Source of the DNA: Aquatica leii | Lineage: Eukaryota; Arthropoda; Insecta; Coleoptera; Lampyridae | Assembly: GCA_035610365.1 (NCBI GenBank) | Contig: CM069432.1 | Coordinates: 70,994,520-71,058,519, forward strand | Direction of reading: 5' to 3' | DNA: 64,000 nt | In this document: one piece after another, positions 25,901-36,872 of the stretch | Layout of the letters: each line of letters starts with the position of its first letter | How positions within the stretch are numbered: position 1 is the first letter of the stretch | Notes under the pieces: generated by a model | Databases searched by the model: none | Told to the model about the DNA's origin: nothing | The model's input: only the letters and a program-made list of their open reading frames with translations | Position numbers and translations under genes: made by a program

Positions 25901-28900
25901 GCATTCGATCATGAAATAGCTTCAGTATAGTGTAAGCGAATTGTTTTGTTTGCAATTTGGCTCCAGCCCTGTGTGTCCCCGATTCTGTTTTTCCGCAACC
26001 CCCAGGATCCCGAGCCGGCGGCGCACAGATAAGAGAATTGCATTGTCAAGCCAGAATGATATATTTGACCAACATTTCCATACAACCTCGCGCGAGGATT
26101 TCCAATGAAGCGCGCACAGCTCGAACGTGCGTAATCTCTCCAATTCAAATTAACACGCGCTTTGGTTCAGGGTGACGGCAACTAGGGGTGCTCTAGGAGT
26201 GAGTATGGTTCAACTTATATATTTCGATACGATCTGCACACACCTGACGCCTCTCCGATATGCTATAATAACGGTAATATATTGTCGACTCAGCGTCTGT
26301 AATTTTGAAAAAGATCTACTACCGTGCATAAGTTGTCGAGTTTAAGTACCCGTTTAAAAATAAACTCGACTAATTTCTACTGTAATTTTCTATTTATAAA
26401 ACGTAAATCCATTGATCATTAACTGATTTTTATTCTTATGTTTGAATTCGAACTAATGGTAATTCAGTATATTCGTTATGATGTTCTTAGTTCAATATCC
26501 GGCAAAATCTAATGGAAAACTCGAAAAAGCTTATTTTTGAGAGGTTTTGTAATTTAGAAGACCATAATATTGCAGAGAGATACTCGCTGAAGTTCACGAG
26601 TCATTTCACATCCGTTTCCGGTGAGTGATCTCCGTCAGCAAAGCGCAGGCTTTCTCCCCACCATTCGTCATCATCATTGTTCATGTTTTGTTTGCCGTCA
26701 TGTCGTGACTGATGTATGCATGAATCAGCGATTGAGGGTCGTTGTAGTATACGAGAAAGCAATGGTCTGTACAGATGAACTCGCGGAGAATAAGGGAACA
26801 GTATTATTGTCTGATGTACAAAACTAAACCGTTTTTTTGTAACTTGTAGAAATCTTGAAATCATGAAAATTAATTGAATCGAAATATAGAGTTAAGTAAT
26901 AAAAAGGAAACTTCTTCAATTTACATGTTTGTAGGTGAATGTATTTTTAATTCGTAAGCGATGTGAAAGTAAATTTGTCTATACGTATATAAAATGTAGA
27001 CGGTGAAATAAGTTCCTGTCGAACGCTTTTTAGCAAAATTGTGTAGAATTCTGCGCACCCTGCTTTATTATCGAGCATGTGGATCCCAATTAAGAGGCAG
27101 CAGCTGTGAAAATTAATGGAGCACAGCTTTTAAGATGTAATTGGGCACATTCATAACTCTGCCGCGACCAACTGACGGCGCGCGTGCACTGCACTATAAA
27201 ACAATGACATCCGACCTTTTCACAGTTTACCTCACTCTATGTGTAACTTTACCATTGTTTTCTTAGTTATTATATGCCTTACTTTTTAATCGTCTGGTGT
27301 AAATAGCACTTTAAGTGAAATTCTACCCTAACCAAAAAAGGTTAATCTATCATTTGTAAGAAAGGGGTAAGAAGTAGCTCCCTTATCCGGAAACGATAAT
27401 TGTGAACAGTAATGGAAATAACAGTCGTTTATGTGTAATCATGCTGTTTAGAAAATAAAGGGTGTAAGAACTAATGATGTCCCTATCGCAATACTAGCCG
27501 GACTACTGCTTTCTTGCACTTTCCTTTGTTATGCTCCGTATTGCTAGTACAAATAAACGGGGATGCCGTAACAGTAAACATCACTTCAAAGACGCGACAA
27601 CGGGAGCAAAACTTCAGGAACAACTGTTTACACTAGAAATGCGTGGGGTTCGGCAAATTACAGCTTCGATCATTAGCCAGGATTACTCTGTAATAATGGA
27701 ACGCGGGATGAAGAATGAGAACAGCATTCCATGAAACCTTACACTGTTCTGAAAGGGTTGACGGGAACAATGCAGCACGCTTCGTAATACTGTAAATCAC
27801 TTAGATTCGAATCAATATGTTTTAGATATTCGTAAAAGGGCGAATATTTAACGAAAAATCGTATATAAATTAAATAGCTAGTGGTATTTGGAGTAGCACT
27901 AATTGTTCGTCGTTCTCTTGTAACATCACGTATTGAAGAGATGGGAAATTTTCATCCGAGGGCTTGTGTTGATTCGATGCTTTGCTATTCCACGCATGGC
28001 GTAGTAGACCAACAACAATTTCCCGAAATCTGAAGAAATTGGCCGTGGGGTCCCGCTAACTATATGATATTGGCTATTTGACGACGATTTCTATGCGCGT
28101 CGTAGCTTACTCTAAATAAAGGGAACGATCTTTGCTGTTGGTCAGCGTGACGCACTATGATTTGTTCGATACGTGTTTCTCGATAGTAGTTATGATTAGA
28201 ATCCCTTCGTTTCCAATGAACATTGACCGTTTTACCCTCTTCAATTTGATACGACAATAATATATCCGCGATTGTAATTATCCTGTAGAGCTTGATCCCT
28301 CTCGAATGTAGCAGATGTCGCTAAGAACAACGGGTCAGCGCGACTTCATCATCGCCTGCTCGTTCAGGCGTCAGCTTGTGACCTCACACTAGCTCATTTA
28401 TGTGCAGAAAGATATTAAACTGGGAATTTATTGTCGCCTCTATACCAAACCCGTTTCAAATATTACCGCAGCCCTTTTTTATCTTACAAATTTAATTTAA
28501 AATTTTCATTTTCAATAATATTATTCCGCAACTACAATATCTACTGATGAGTTTACATCGTTTTCCCAGAGAAATTCGAATTAATGCGAACCCTTCCTTA
28601 ATCCAACTTTGCGAAGCGTACATAACTTGTCGCCTGCTGCCCTGGCATGATTAATGCTCTCTGAGCAAATTGTGTAGAAAAACATTGTATATTTCCCCCC
28701 GACCCATTCTAATCTACCCTCTTGTTCTTATTTTGTAAATTTAAAACAAATATTACGTTTTTGGGCATTTAGAACACATTATCAGACTGAAAGTCAACAT
28801 TTGTTTTTTGTGCTATTTTTTATTTTATTCCTTGAAACTTTAAAAGAAAAATTGAGCGGTCATTACTCACATGATTATTTCGCATGTAGATTATATCATA

Positions 28901-29636
28901 CAAATTATTCGTGTAGATACGTAGTAGTAGTGTTGCATAAAAAGTAAATACAATAACCTCTGGCTTAATTATTATTAAAATATTTTATACCAGAATAGAT
29001 TAAATAAAAAAAAACAAAGAAAATATATTAGTGGTAAAAAATATTTATGCAAATGGGTTTTTTATCTTAACATTAATTTTATTCCATTTTACATATGACG
29101 TTCTACATTCAACTTTCAGTAACTTTTTTGTGTTCACTAATCTTTTACTACAAGAATATTGTTTTAAGGTATTATCTAAGACTGTATAATTTTTTAATTA
29201 AAATTTTAAACAAATTGATTGTTCGTAGGGTGTATCTGCGTTCACGTGTAGTAATAAAAAATACGTAGACTACGTTACTCTTAAATTATTTGCAACTGCA
29301 ACGAACTTATAGGTTTATTTAAATGACAACTCAAATAGCATTTTATTTTTAAAAACCTTAAAAAATTTATTGCCCAATAAATATTTTATAGATGTCGTAA
29401 ATTTAACTAAAAGAAAATTAACACAATTTAATACAAACTTGTTTTGTATAGTTCATAAATGTTAAATAAAATAAGTTTTTTCTCTTTACTACTTTTAATA
29501 TTTTCGTAAAAAGAAGTATCTTAGATTTTCCTATTGTAGAAGTATACCTGTAGGTATTTGTTAGTGAAAATATTTTTGTAATTAATTTAGTAGGTGCATA
29601 GTTGTAATTGATTGTGATGGTAATTCTTTCTTACAG
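19987..29636. other. hth: Transposon-poor half of the large hth intron
   Basis: After the pogo element no transposase, reverse transcriptase, long inverted repeat or tandem repeat is recognisable as far as the next exon. 20.0-21.4 kb is plain AT-rich DNA. From 21.4 kb, blocks of mixed base composition alternate with AT-rich gaps. Open frames here (for example 25,909-26,175 on both strands, and 26,601-26,864) overlap each other and look like chance frames in GC-richer DNA. Developmental control elements are the likeliest reason for such a block pattern, but this is inferred. Confidence 0.45.
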
Positions 29637-29695
29637 GTTTATCAACGCACGGCGGAGGATAGTCCAACCTATGATTGATCAATCAAATAGAGCAG
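29637..29695 (+). CDS. hth: homothorax exon: end of homeodomain helix 3 (partial CDS)
   Basis: This 59 bp exon completes the split Trp48 codon with its first base and then encodes Phe-Ile-Asn-Ala-Arg-Arg-Arg-Ile-Val-Gln-Pro-Met-Ile-Asp-Gln-Ser-Asn-Arg-Ala. Ile50 and Asn51 are the DNA-contacting residues of TALE recognition helices, and Arg-Arg-Arg-Ile-Val-Gln-Pro-Met-Ile-Asp is characteristic of Hth/Meis/Prep. TTCTTACAG precedes it and GTATGT follows; it leaves one base of a Gly codon, completed by the next coding exon. The perfect frame across an 18.9 kb intron is strong support for the model. Two hairpin-forming sequences sit 40-100 bp inside the following intron. Confidence 0.95.
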
Positions 29696-31157
29696 GTATG
29701 TCTTAATAAGTTTTGTAATGAAGTATAAAATAAATAAATTAAATCCGCGCTGCACCGGTTTAATTTAAAAAAGAAAGCGTACGTACGCTTTAAATTTTAT
29801 AAAGAGGCTATTTAGAGACTATTGATGTAATAATCCTAATAATCCGGAAGATGATGAGTGTCATCCATTAAATTAGCCGAGAATGAGAACTCCGGGTGTC
29901 TTCCTCCTTTGCTCGTAAAATGAAGTACCTCCCCAAGTGCATAAAGTGTAACCTTTACAACTTAGCTAAACTACTTTTGATAGTATTCCAAACTGCGATT
30001 AAAATTATGCAGTGTTAATCGGTTTCTTACTATCGTAATTGTTTGTTATTGCAATATAATTCTATGCTGTTCCTCCTTCGTGCATTTTGCATTCAGCAAT
30101 ACATTCACTATTAAATTAGAGATAAAATATCCCACGTTTAAATTTATCTAATAATGGGTTGGATATGATTCTAAGTAAGAAGTCGTGTACATACACATTA
30201 ATACTATCGAGCTGTCAGTCAAGTCAGATTTCCTTTTTCGATATACAATCATCTGTAATTACGATTCAATAAAATAAAAGCTTTGATTAAACGTTTACGA
30301 AATAATATGAATGGTGTAATGAAAAAATTATAGAATATTTTAGACGATTAACGTAGATGGTTTACCAGCTGCCTTTGCATGAAAATAAATTTTTATCAAA
30401 AAAGTCAATGATTTCTGTGAATGGATGCGACATCAATCAAGGTTGTCACCGGATAATGGCGGCTGCCATGTCCGAGATGAAAGTAGCGTATTAACCAACC
30501 CCTATATTGTTCGTTCCATTTGTCTGAGTAGAATTGCTAAAAACTGTTATAATTTTTATTTCTATTAATAACCATAATACTTTAGCAATACTAATTTTAA
30601 AAACAACTTTTGCGCTTTTGTACTTATAAGGCATCGTTTACAACGTAAACCTGAAATGTAAGTACCTATCGACTGAAAGAAACGAATCCCGTTGATGTTT
30701 TAATATGTATAACGATTGTTTATTGTTGTATTGTAAGGAAGTTGATCGGTAGAGTATATAAGTGCTCTTTCCGGTAGTATCGATTTTCCTGTTTTCTGTT
30801 CTGCTAGAGACAGGCGAAGAGAAATTGCCAAAGCCATTGACCTACGCGGGCCGATCCATCACGCTCCGTAGACAATCGGGTAAGGAACCCTCTCTGACAG
30901 CCTTTACGATCGGGGGAGAGATTTTCACTTGCTCAAATGAAACGTCGATGCAAGGCCTGACCGGACTCGTAACTAACCTTAAGTTTACCTCCTTATTTAT
31001 GATATCAATGGCTAGTGCAAAGTCGTGTTCGTGTCGCGTGCACTAAGTTTCAATTAACTCGATTTTTTCTTTGGTATACCGGTGCAGAGCGGATCGTAAA
31101 TGTTACAAATTCGGAACAGTGTCTGACCCTCCTAATCAGTTTTTTCTCCACACGCAG
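29696..31157 (+). other. hth: 1.46 kb hth intron between homeodomain and C-terminal exons
   Basis: The intron runs from GTATGT to the CACGCAG acceptor. No transposon is visible. Its first 100 bases hold two hairpin-capable segments, listed separately. The part from about 30,730 to the acceptor is unusually rich in G+C for this window and carries a 94-codon open frame (30,762-31,046) that does not connect to the hth frame. I read this as conserved noncoding sequence or a splicing-control region rather than a gene. Confidence 0.75.
29735..29791 (+). promoter_or_regulatory. Two adjacent hairpins inside the intron after the homeodomain exon
   Basis: Hairpin 1 pairs 29,735-29,745 (TAAATTAAATC) with 29,757-29,767, including one U-G pair, around a GC-rich loop of 11 bases. 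Hairpin 2 is a perfect 18 bp palindrome at 29,774-29,791, AAAGCGTACGTACGCTTT. They begin about 40 bases after the 5' splice site. An intronic hairpin at an hth exon-intron junction is known in flies and mosquitoes to go with intron retention, so a role in splicing is possible here; no sequence identity with that element is claimed. Confidence 0.4.
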
Positions 31158-31300
31158 GACCTAGTGGTGCGTATAGTCCGGATGCTACAATGGGCTATAT
31201 GATGGATGGGCAACAAATGATGCACCGACCGCCTGGAGATCCCGCCTTCCACAATCAGTATGCACATTACCCAGCAGAGTACTACGGTCACCATCTGTGA
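31158..31300 (+). CDS. hth: homothorax last coding exon: C-terminal tail and stop
   Basis: The exon completes a Gly codon and encodes Gly-Pro-Ser-Gly-Ala-Tyr-Ser-Pro-Asp-Ala, a Met/Gln-rich stretch (Gly-Tyr-Met-Met-Asp-Gly-Gln-Gln-Met-Met), Pro-Pro-Gly-Asp-Pro-Ala-Phe, and a Tyr/His-rich end closing with Tyr-Tyr-Gly-His-His-Leu, then TGA at 31,298-31,300. Tails of this kind follow the homeodomain in insect Hth proteins and are low-complexity activation or interaction regions. The splice donor (GAG|GTAATA) lies only one base after the stop, so the exon spans 31,158-31,301. Its 144 bp length is a multiple of three, so skipping it keeps the frame into the next exon. The stop is too close to the junction for the downstream intron to be expected to trigger nonsense-mediated decay. 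Confidence 0.93.
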
Positions 31301-31301
31301 G

Positions 31302-31403
31302 GTAATACATATTTATTACTATCGATATTATTCTATTAAAACGTCACTGATAATAATATAAAACGTAAGTTAAACATAATTTTAAATCAATTTTTTGTTT
31401 CAG
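31302..31403 (+). other. hth: 102 bp intron within the hth 3' UTR
   Basis: A short AT-rich intron with GTAATA donor and TTTTTTGTTTCAG acceptor separates the stop-codon exon from the main 3' UTR exon. Retaining it would not change the protein, because the stop comes before it. Confidence 0.75.
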
Positions 31404-33190
31404 GTCACATGAATACAACGACAATGAACATTGAAATACGCAACTTTTAAATGTGATTATTCTTTGTACAAAATGTAAATGTAGTGCCCCAGTGTTTAGT
31501 TAACGGAAAGGATTTGTACAAAAGTATTAAGTGCATAAACAACAACTCGTGCGTTGATTGTATATAAATGGTGCGAGCCGGTCCCGAAGTGGCCAGGACT
31601 CTTTAATAATGTGTATACACTGTACATGAAGACTCTGGGACAACCCGCCTTTAAGTGATGTGGTATCGTAGCTTAGATCTCTCGATGTTACCTCCTCACC
31701 ACCACTTCCGTTCGACGCGATCGTATGTTGGAAGTTGTCATTTTACATCCACAATTTCTTGGGTAATTTTGGTCACGATACAACATCCGACCGCGACGAC
31801 ATTCATTCATCCTCGGTCCTTCTAATTCTGCCGAATCGACTTATTTAAAACATCTTTGCGTACAAAAATATTTCGAGGTTGTGCTGTTGTAAAAATAATA
31901 GTTGTTATATCTGTTGTGATTTTTTTGCTATTTCTTAAAAATGACCCAATCCTTGTCCCAATACACGATATACGTAAGTTACTGAACCTAGATGTGTTAT
32001 TCTCACAACACGGCTAGTGTTATATCAGTACACATCAAGTATACAGAATGTCGCAAGTCTCAGGTGGTTTTTGGCTGAACCCAGCATACCAATAGAAAAT
32101 ATATCGTACATGCATTATTTATCCACATAGACTGTGCTGTATTCTTGCCATTGCGGACGGTTGACTGCTAAAGTGTATCTTTGTCGTTTAGTTAGCATCT
32201 AGACATCGACCTTAGATTAGATTTTTTGAAATGTTATTTTGTTATTTATGTTGTAAGATTTGTAAACTGATGAATCGTCGATGTCTATATGCTACTACTA
32301 ATTGATGGGCCTCATCGACCGCCGAGTTGGTATACGAGTTTGGTAATGTTATAGTCATTAATAATTTATATTTAATAGTTTAAAATGTACGTTGGGGTCC
32401 AAATACCATAACGCTCACCGATGGGATACACATTCGCTTACCCTTTTGTTGATGTCGTTACTTTGGCAAGCGAGAATGTCAAACGTCCGTTTGGACGCGA
32501 ACAAGGCAACGCTGGTCTAACTATTGTATACCATTTACTTACGAGACATTATAGTTTTTGAATATTTATTGGAAAATATTGCCTGTGCTGTTAAAGTATA
32601 CTATCCGGCGGCCTTATTCGCGCAATGTGGGCTAAATCGACACATATTTCCAGTTCGGACGTTGTAGTGCAATTTGTTATTTAATATTTGTTGATAAGCG
32701 TTATTCGTTTTTATTCGACAGACGCTATCCGTTTTTTATTAAGATCCGAACTGGAGATTTGGTTTGATTTTATATATTTTTTCGATCACTGGCCTTCGCA
32801 AGAGTTAAATACCTCCAATAATAAATATTGGCTGTTCGTTTTTAAGTGATTTCCATCATTGTTCGCCTTATCCAATGTATACGAAACTAAATCAATACAG
32901 ATCAATGAGAATATCGTACCTCTGTGTTATGTATGAGAGGAGACTTTATTGTGTTCTGCTTTTTAATGAAAGTATATAATATATATAATAATAATAAGAA
33001 TAATAATAAATGATCATGGGACGAGATACCTCTACACTAATTTGGTAAAGCTGTGTCCTCTGTATAGTGTTTTTTTGAAACGTGAGCATTAAATGCTACA
33101 TCTTGTGTACTTATACTATTGTATTTGTTTTTCAACTATCCCTTCCCTACTACATTAAGAAATAAAAATTAATTTAATATTATTTATTAT
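31404..33190 (+). other. hth: homothorax 3' UTR exon (3' end approximate)
   Basis: After the TTTCAG acceptor the sequence stays of mixed composition, unlike the flanking intergenic DNA, until about 33.0-33.2 kb, where it becomes simple and AT-rich. AATAAA signals lie at 32,820-32,825, 33,005-33,010 and 33,161-33,166; the last one or two are the likeliest ends, giving a UTR of about 1.6-1.8 kb. One site with the Pumilio consensus (TGTATATA, 31,559-31,566) and TGTGAT K-box-like motifs (for example near 31,453) are present, but single short motifs are weak evidence. If the 144 bp exon is skipped, the first 43 bases here become coding up to a TAA. Confidence 0.7.
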
Positions 33191-33199
33191 CTACATAAT

Positions 33200-36122
33200 C
33201 CATCATTATTACACGTATATGCAAACGATAAAAATAACTTACAAAAGCTACTTAATGCCAGACAGAAAAGGTAAGTAGGTAATTCATTTTTTTAGGAATA
33301 GCACCAACACTTTAGCAACTTAAAAAATAAAAAAAAACATTACAAAAATAAGAATGCGTATCAGTTGACAAACTTGACGGTTAATACTAAATATTACATA
33401 ATCAAATTTAGGCTTTTCTAGTTTAACGTTTATAGTTAGCATTAGTATCTAACGTAAGAATCAGATCTGCATCTTAATTTATGTAGATCAGTCTACGCTG
33501 AGTGACTAAAAAGTATAAAATACTTCTTCTTCTATTCTAAAAAAATGATAGTTGACAATGATTGGTTAAAAATGTTATTAATATTATGATTTATTAGGTT
33601 TAGCGAACTTAGTTATATAAATACAGTGCGCACCGCTTATTGGAATCACGAGTAATGCTATCAATCCGGTAATGCTATCACTTTATTAAAGAACTGACCA
33701 GACGTATACTATTACATAGAAGAAACATCGTTTATAGTAATCATAATTTCAGTTTATGTTATCAATTTTTTTCTCAAGTTTGTTTTTACGCATGAACGAT
33801 AACCTCTTTTGTATGACTTTTTAGCTGAATTTTCACAATACCCTTGTAGAGTAAGTACCCTAAAAATACTTGTTTTGCAGAGTTAATTATTTATTCAAGT
33901 ATTTTGACTGATAAATACGTTATCTTCGAGTTATTTGGTATTTTCAGTGTACTCGAAAAGAATGTCTAGCTTCTTGAATAACAACTTATCATTTGTCATT
34001 TGTGATAACATTATTTTGTATTTAGTACCAGCAAATTACTGAGAAGAAATTTGTAGTTTGTAGAAGTGCGTATTAAACATCATAACATTGTTTTTAGTTT
34101 CTTTTTGTTGGCAGTCTCAACAAACTATTTAATTCAACAGGTCCGTAATTACTGATTTATTTGGCTCAAAATTTTGATTTTTTTAAATGTTTTATTAGAA
34201 CTTTAATTTTGATATTTTTTGCTTGTATTAGTACTATAATTTTATCTTTTAAATTAATCACATGTTAATCAAATAACACACCATGTATACTTACTGGTTT
34301 CTAACCAATAAACATTTATTTTTTGAATATTCGATATTGATGATATTTGGTTATTATTGTCAAAAAAGTCCCAATGTGATTCTATTAAGCGGCGCGCACT
34401 CTAGAAATTATAAATCTGGAAACAGTTTTAGAAAAAGATATGCTATCAGTTTTAATCTTTTCTTAAAAATAAAAAGAAACGTAGATAGTCATTTATTTTA
34501 TGCTACAACAACAGTCATAAATTACAATATTTATGTTATCAAGCATTTTTTTAAGCTTCCCGAGTTTACCATTAAATATCTATGAAGTAAACGTAAAGTA
34601 TGTTACCTCTGACTGAAATATCAAAAATCGTAGACATGACGCGGTAAGACATATTTCACAAATCTTGATACGATCCGCTCTTATAATGGAACTTTGTTTT
34701 CACGTTAGGTTTAAACCATATCGTGGCCGAACAAGAATTTTAGTAGTTCAAATGTATTGTTTTTATAATTTTTCTTGATTGTGTTTTGATGCGTTGTTAA
34801 TAATTTAATACTCCATATTTTTTAAAAATATCTTCTTTAGAATTACTGTTAGTTTTGTTTTTGTATTTTCTATAACTTATTTAATTTATTATTGTTCTAA
34901 ATTTCAGAGAAATTAAAATTAGGAATTATAAATCAAAAAGAAAATAGATTTAGTTTACTGGGTAATTTAATAAATAGTGACTATAAGTTTAAATACGACC
35001 CCAATCAATATTGAGTTTTATCAATTATAAAGCATCGAAAACAGACGATTAAATATAATATAATCAGATGTAAATAATGTACATACGTTATAAATTGAAT
35101 AGCTTGACTTGTGCAAAGAAACGATAAAATAGATCAGTAGAATCAGTAGACGCCAAAGTATTAATATCTAATTATTGTTAGCGTAGTTATTTGAATCCTT
35201 TCCAAACATTTAATTGCAAGTGAGTATTTATTGTAATGATGTTTGTTTTTAATTATTTTTGTAGTTTTTATTGGTCGGATTTAAAGGATTACTGTACATA
35301 AATTAGGATTAGAATGGTCAACTGAAATGTTTTGTGTATTCTGCTGGAATCATTAATAATATGGATTATTGTTTTAATTTGAATTTGTAGAGAATGTGAA
35401 TTGTAGTATTTTTTGATACTGGTTCTGGTAAACACAGGTTGATACACACTGGTAGTTACTAGTTTATAATTTGTTGTGTGAAACGAATAGTCGGGCACAG
35501 ATTGTTCAACCTCGATGCCAGAAATTCTGACTTGCTTGTCGACGCTTTATGCATCTAGGCATAACCCTAGTAGCGAGTAACAGTACATAATAATCTAATA
35601 AACAAAAAATAGTTAAATATTAGTATATGAAAATAATAGAATCAAAGTTACAAGTATTTTTCGACATTAAAATTTATTTGTCGAAATTTGAAGCACTATT
35701 GCGGGCATTTAGTTTTTTATCAACAACAAATTGCGCTTGTGATTGTTATACTAAAAAAAATACACAATGCATTGGACATTTCTGAAGTAAAATAAAACCT
35801 TCTAGTTGCAATTTGTAAATCAAATTCAAGAATACAGTAAACTTGATATTTTTGTAAATGTTATTTTGTAATCTGTTTCCAGTTTTTTCGCCGAAAGTTA
35901 TGTTCTCTACGTACCTGTCAATAAATATTTATAGTTTTATAATCTGATATAAGTCATGTGCTGTTAGCAATGTTCGAGTTTTGCTCATGATTACTAGAAA
36001 AAGTTTTTTTTAATTATTTGCTGTAGCAATTCTCGTTCACAAATTTTACAGTAAGTTATCAGTTACTATCTGCAACTTATTAGGGCCATGAAATGTTTTG
36101 GTCGTATCCATTGCAAAAGTAT
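33200..36122. other. AT-rich intergenic DNA downstream of hth
   Basis: No gene, transposase or repeat structure recognised. The open frame at 34,283-34,585 (100 aa, Phe/Asn/Lys-rich) has the composition of chance frames in AT-rich DNA. Confidence 0.5.
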
Positions 36123-36872
36123 TTTATTGTTCTTAACTGTCATAAACTTTAATTTTTCGCTATTGTAAACCGTCTTTCACAGTTTTTGCGCACTTGTCAA
36201 CATAAACGTCAAATTATTTTTGAGTGATTTTGAGACTTTGAGGGCCTCCTAGTCTCTGTTCGAGCAATAAAATGTTGTATTCAACTCGTTCCTGTCTAAA
36301 TTAAATGCTTTTTTTTTCTCTCGAGGACTTTTTAAACTCTCGTTTCACTCGGGTTTAAAAATGCCCTCTTGGAAAAAAAGCGTCCAATTTACACAGGAAC
36401 TCGTTAAATAAACTACTATTGTTCTGAACTTTTTTGAATCGCAAAAATAGTTTGTCGTACTTCCTCCATCAGTAAGAAATAAAAATATTTCTATGGTAAT
36501 ACTTTAAATGCTGAGTAGCTTCGTTTGCTAGTGTTTTGCAAAATCAGCGATAAATTTGTATAAATGTAACTTAGTAATAGTAGTTTATTTAACGAGTTCC
36601 TGTGTAAATTGGACGCTTTTTTTTCCAAGAGGGCATTTTTAAACCCAGATGAAACGAGGGTTTAAAAAGTCCTCGAGGGAAAAAAAGCGTCCAAATTAGA
36701 CAGGAACGAGTTGAATACAACATTTTATTGATCGAACAGAAACTAGGAGGCCCACAAAGTCTCAAAATCTTTTAAAGATAATTTGACGTTTATGTTGACA
36801 AGTGTGCCAAAACGGTCAAAGACGGTTTACAATAGCGAACAATTAAAATTTATGACAGTTAAGAACAATAAA
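36123..36872. mobile_element. Fold-back (long inverted repeat) element, 750 bp
   Basis: Left arm 36,123-36,420 and right arm 36,576-36,872 are inverted copies of each other over nearly 300 bp, with few mismatches, around a 155 bp spacer. The innermost part (36,384-36,420 against 36,576-36,612) is perfect. The outer tips read TTTATTGTTCTTAACTGTCA and its complement. There is no coding capacity, and a clear target duplication was not found. Such a structure would form a long hairpin as DNA or RNA. It is best read as a non-autonomous fold-back or long-TIR MITE. Confidence 0.85.

Larger units (their letters stand above)
10742..29636 (+). other. hth: 18.9 kb hth intron splitting the homeodomain Trp codon
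   Basis: The intron runs from GTGAGT at the end of the first homeodomain exon to a TTCTTACAG acceptor. It interrupts the Trp48 codon after its second base. The first half carries transposon debris of at least four classes, listed separately. From about 20.0 kb to the acceptor I recognise no transposon and no gene. Within that part, 21.4-21.6, 22.1-23.0, 23.7-23.9, 25.0-25.3, 25.9-26.2, 26.6-26.8, 27.0-27.2 and 28.2-28.4 kb are visibly richer in G+C and in sequence complexity. This is the kind of pattern made by conserved noncoding blocks around developmental genes, but conservation was not tested. Confidence 0.8.

Noticed and set aside
25909..26175. Three overlapping frames on both strands in the big intron
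   Set aside because: Mutual overlap in different frames within a GC-richer block is expected by chance and shows no domain.
30762..31046. 94-codon plus-strand frame in the last hth coding intron, as a gene
   Set aside because: No recognisable family, no splice link in frame with hth, and no clear promoter; kept only as a finding to test.
34283..34585. 100-codon plus-strand frame downstream of hth
   Set aside because: Amino acid use follows AT-rich base composition and no motif is recognised.
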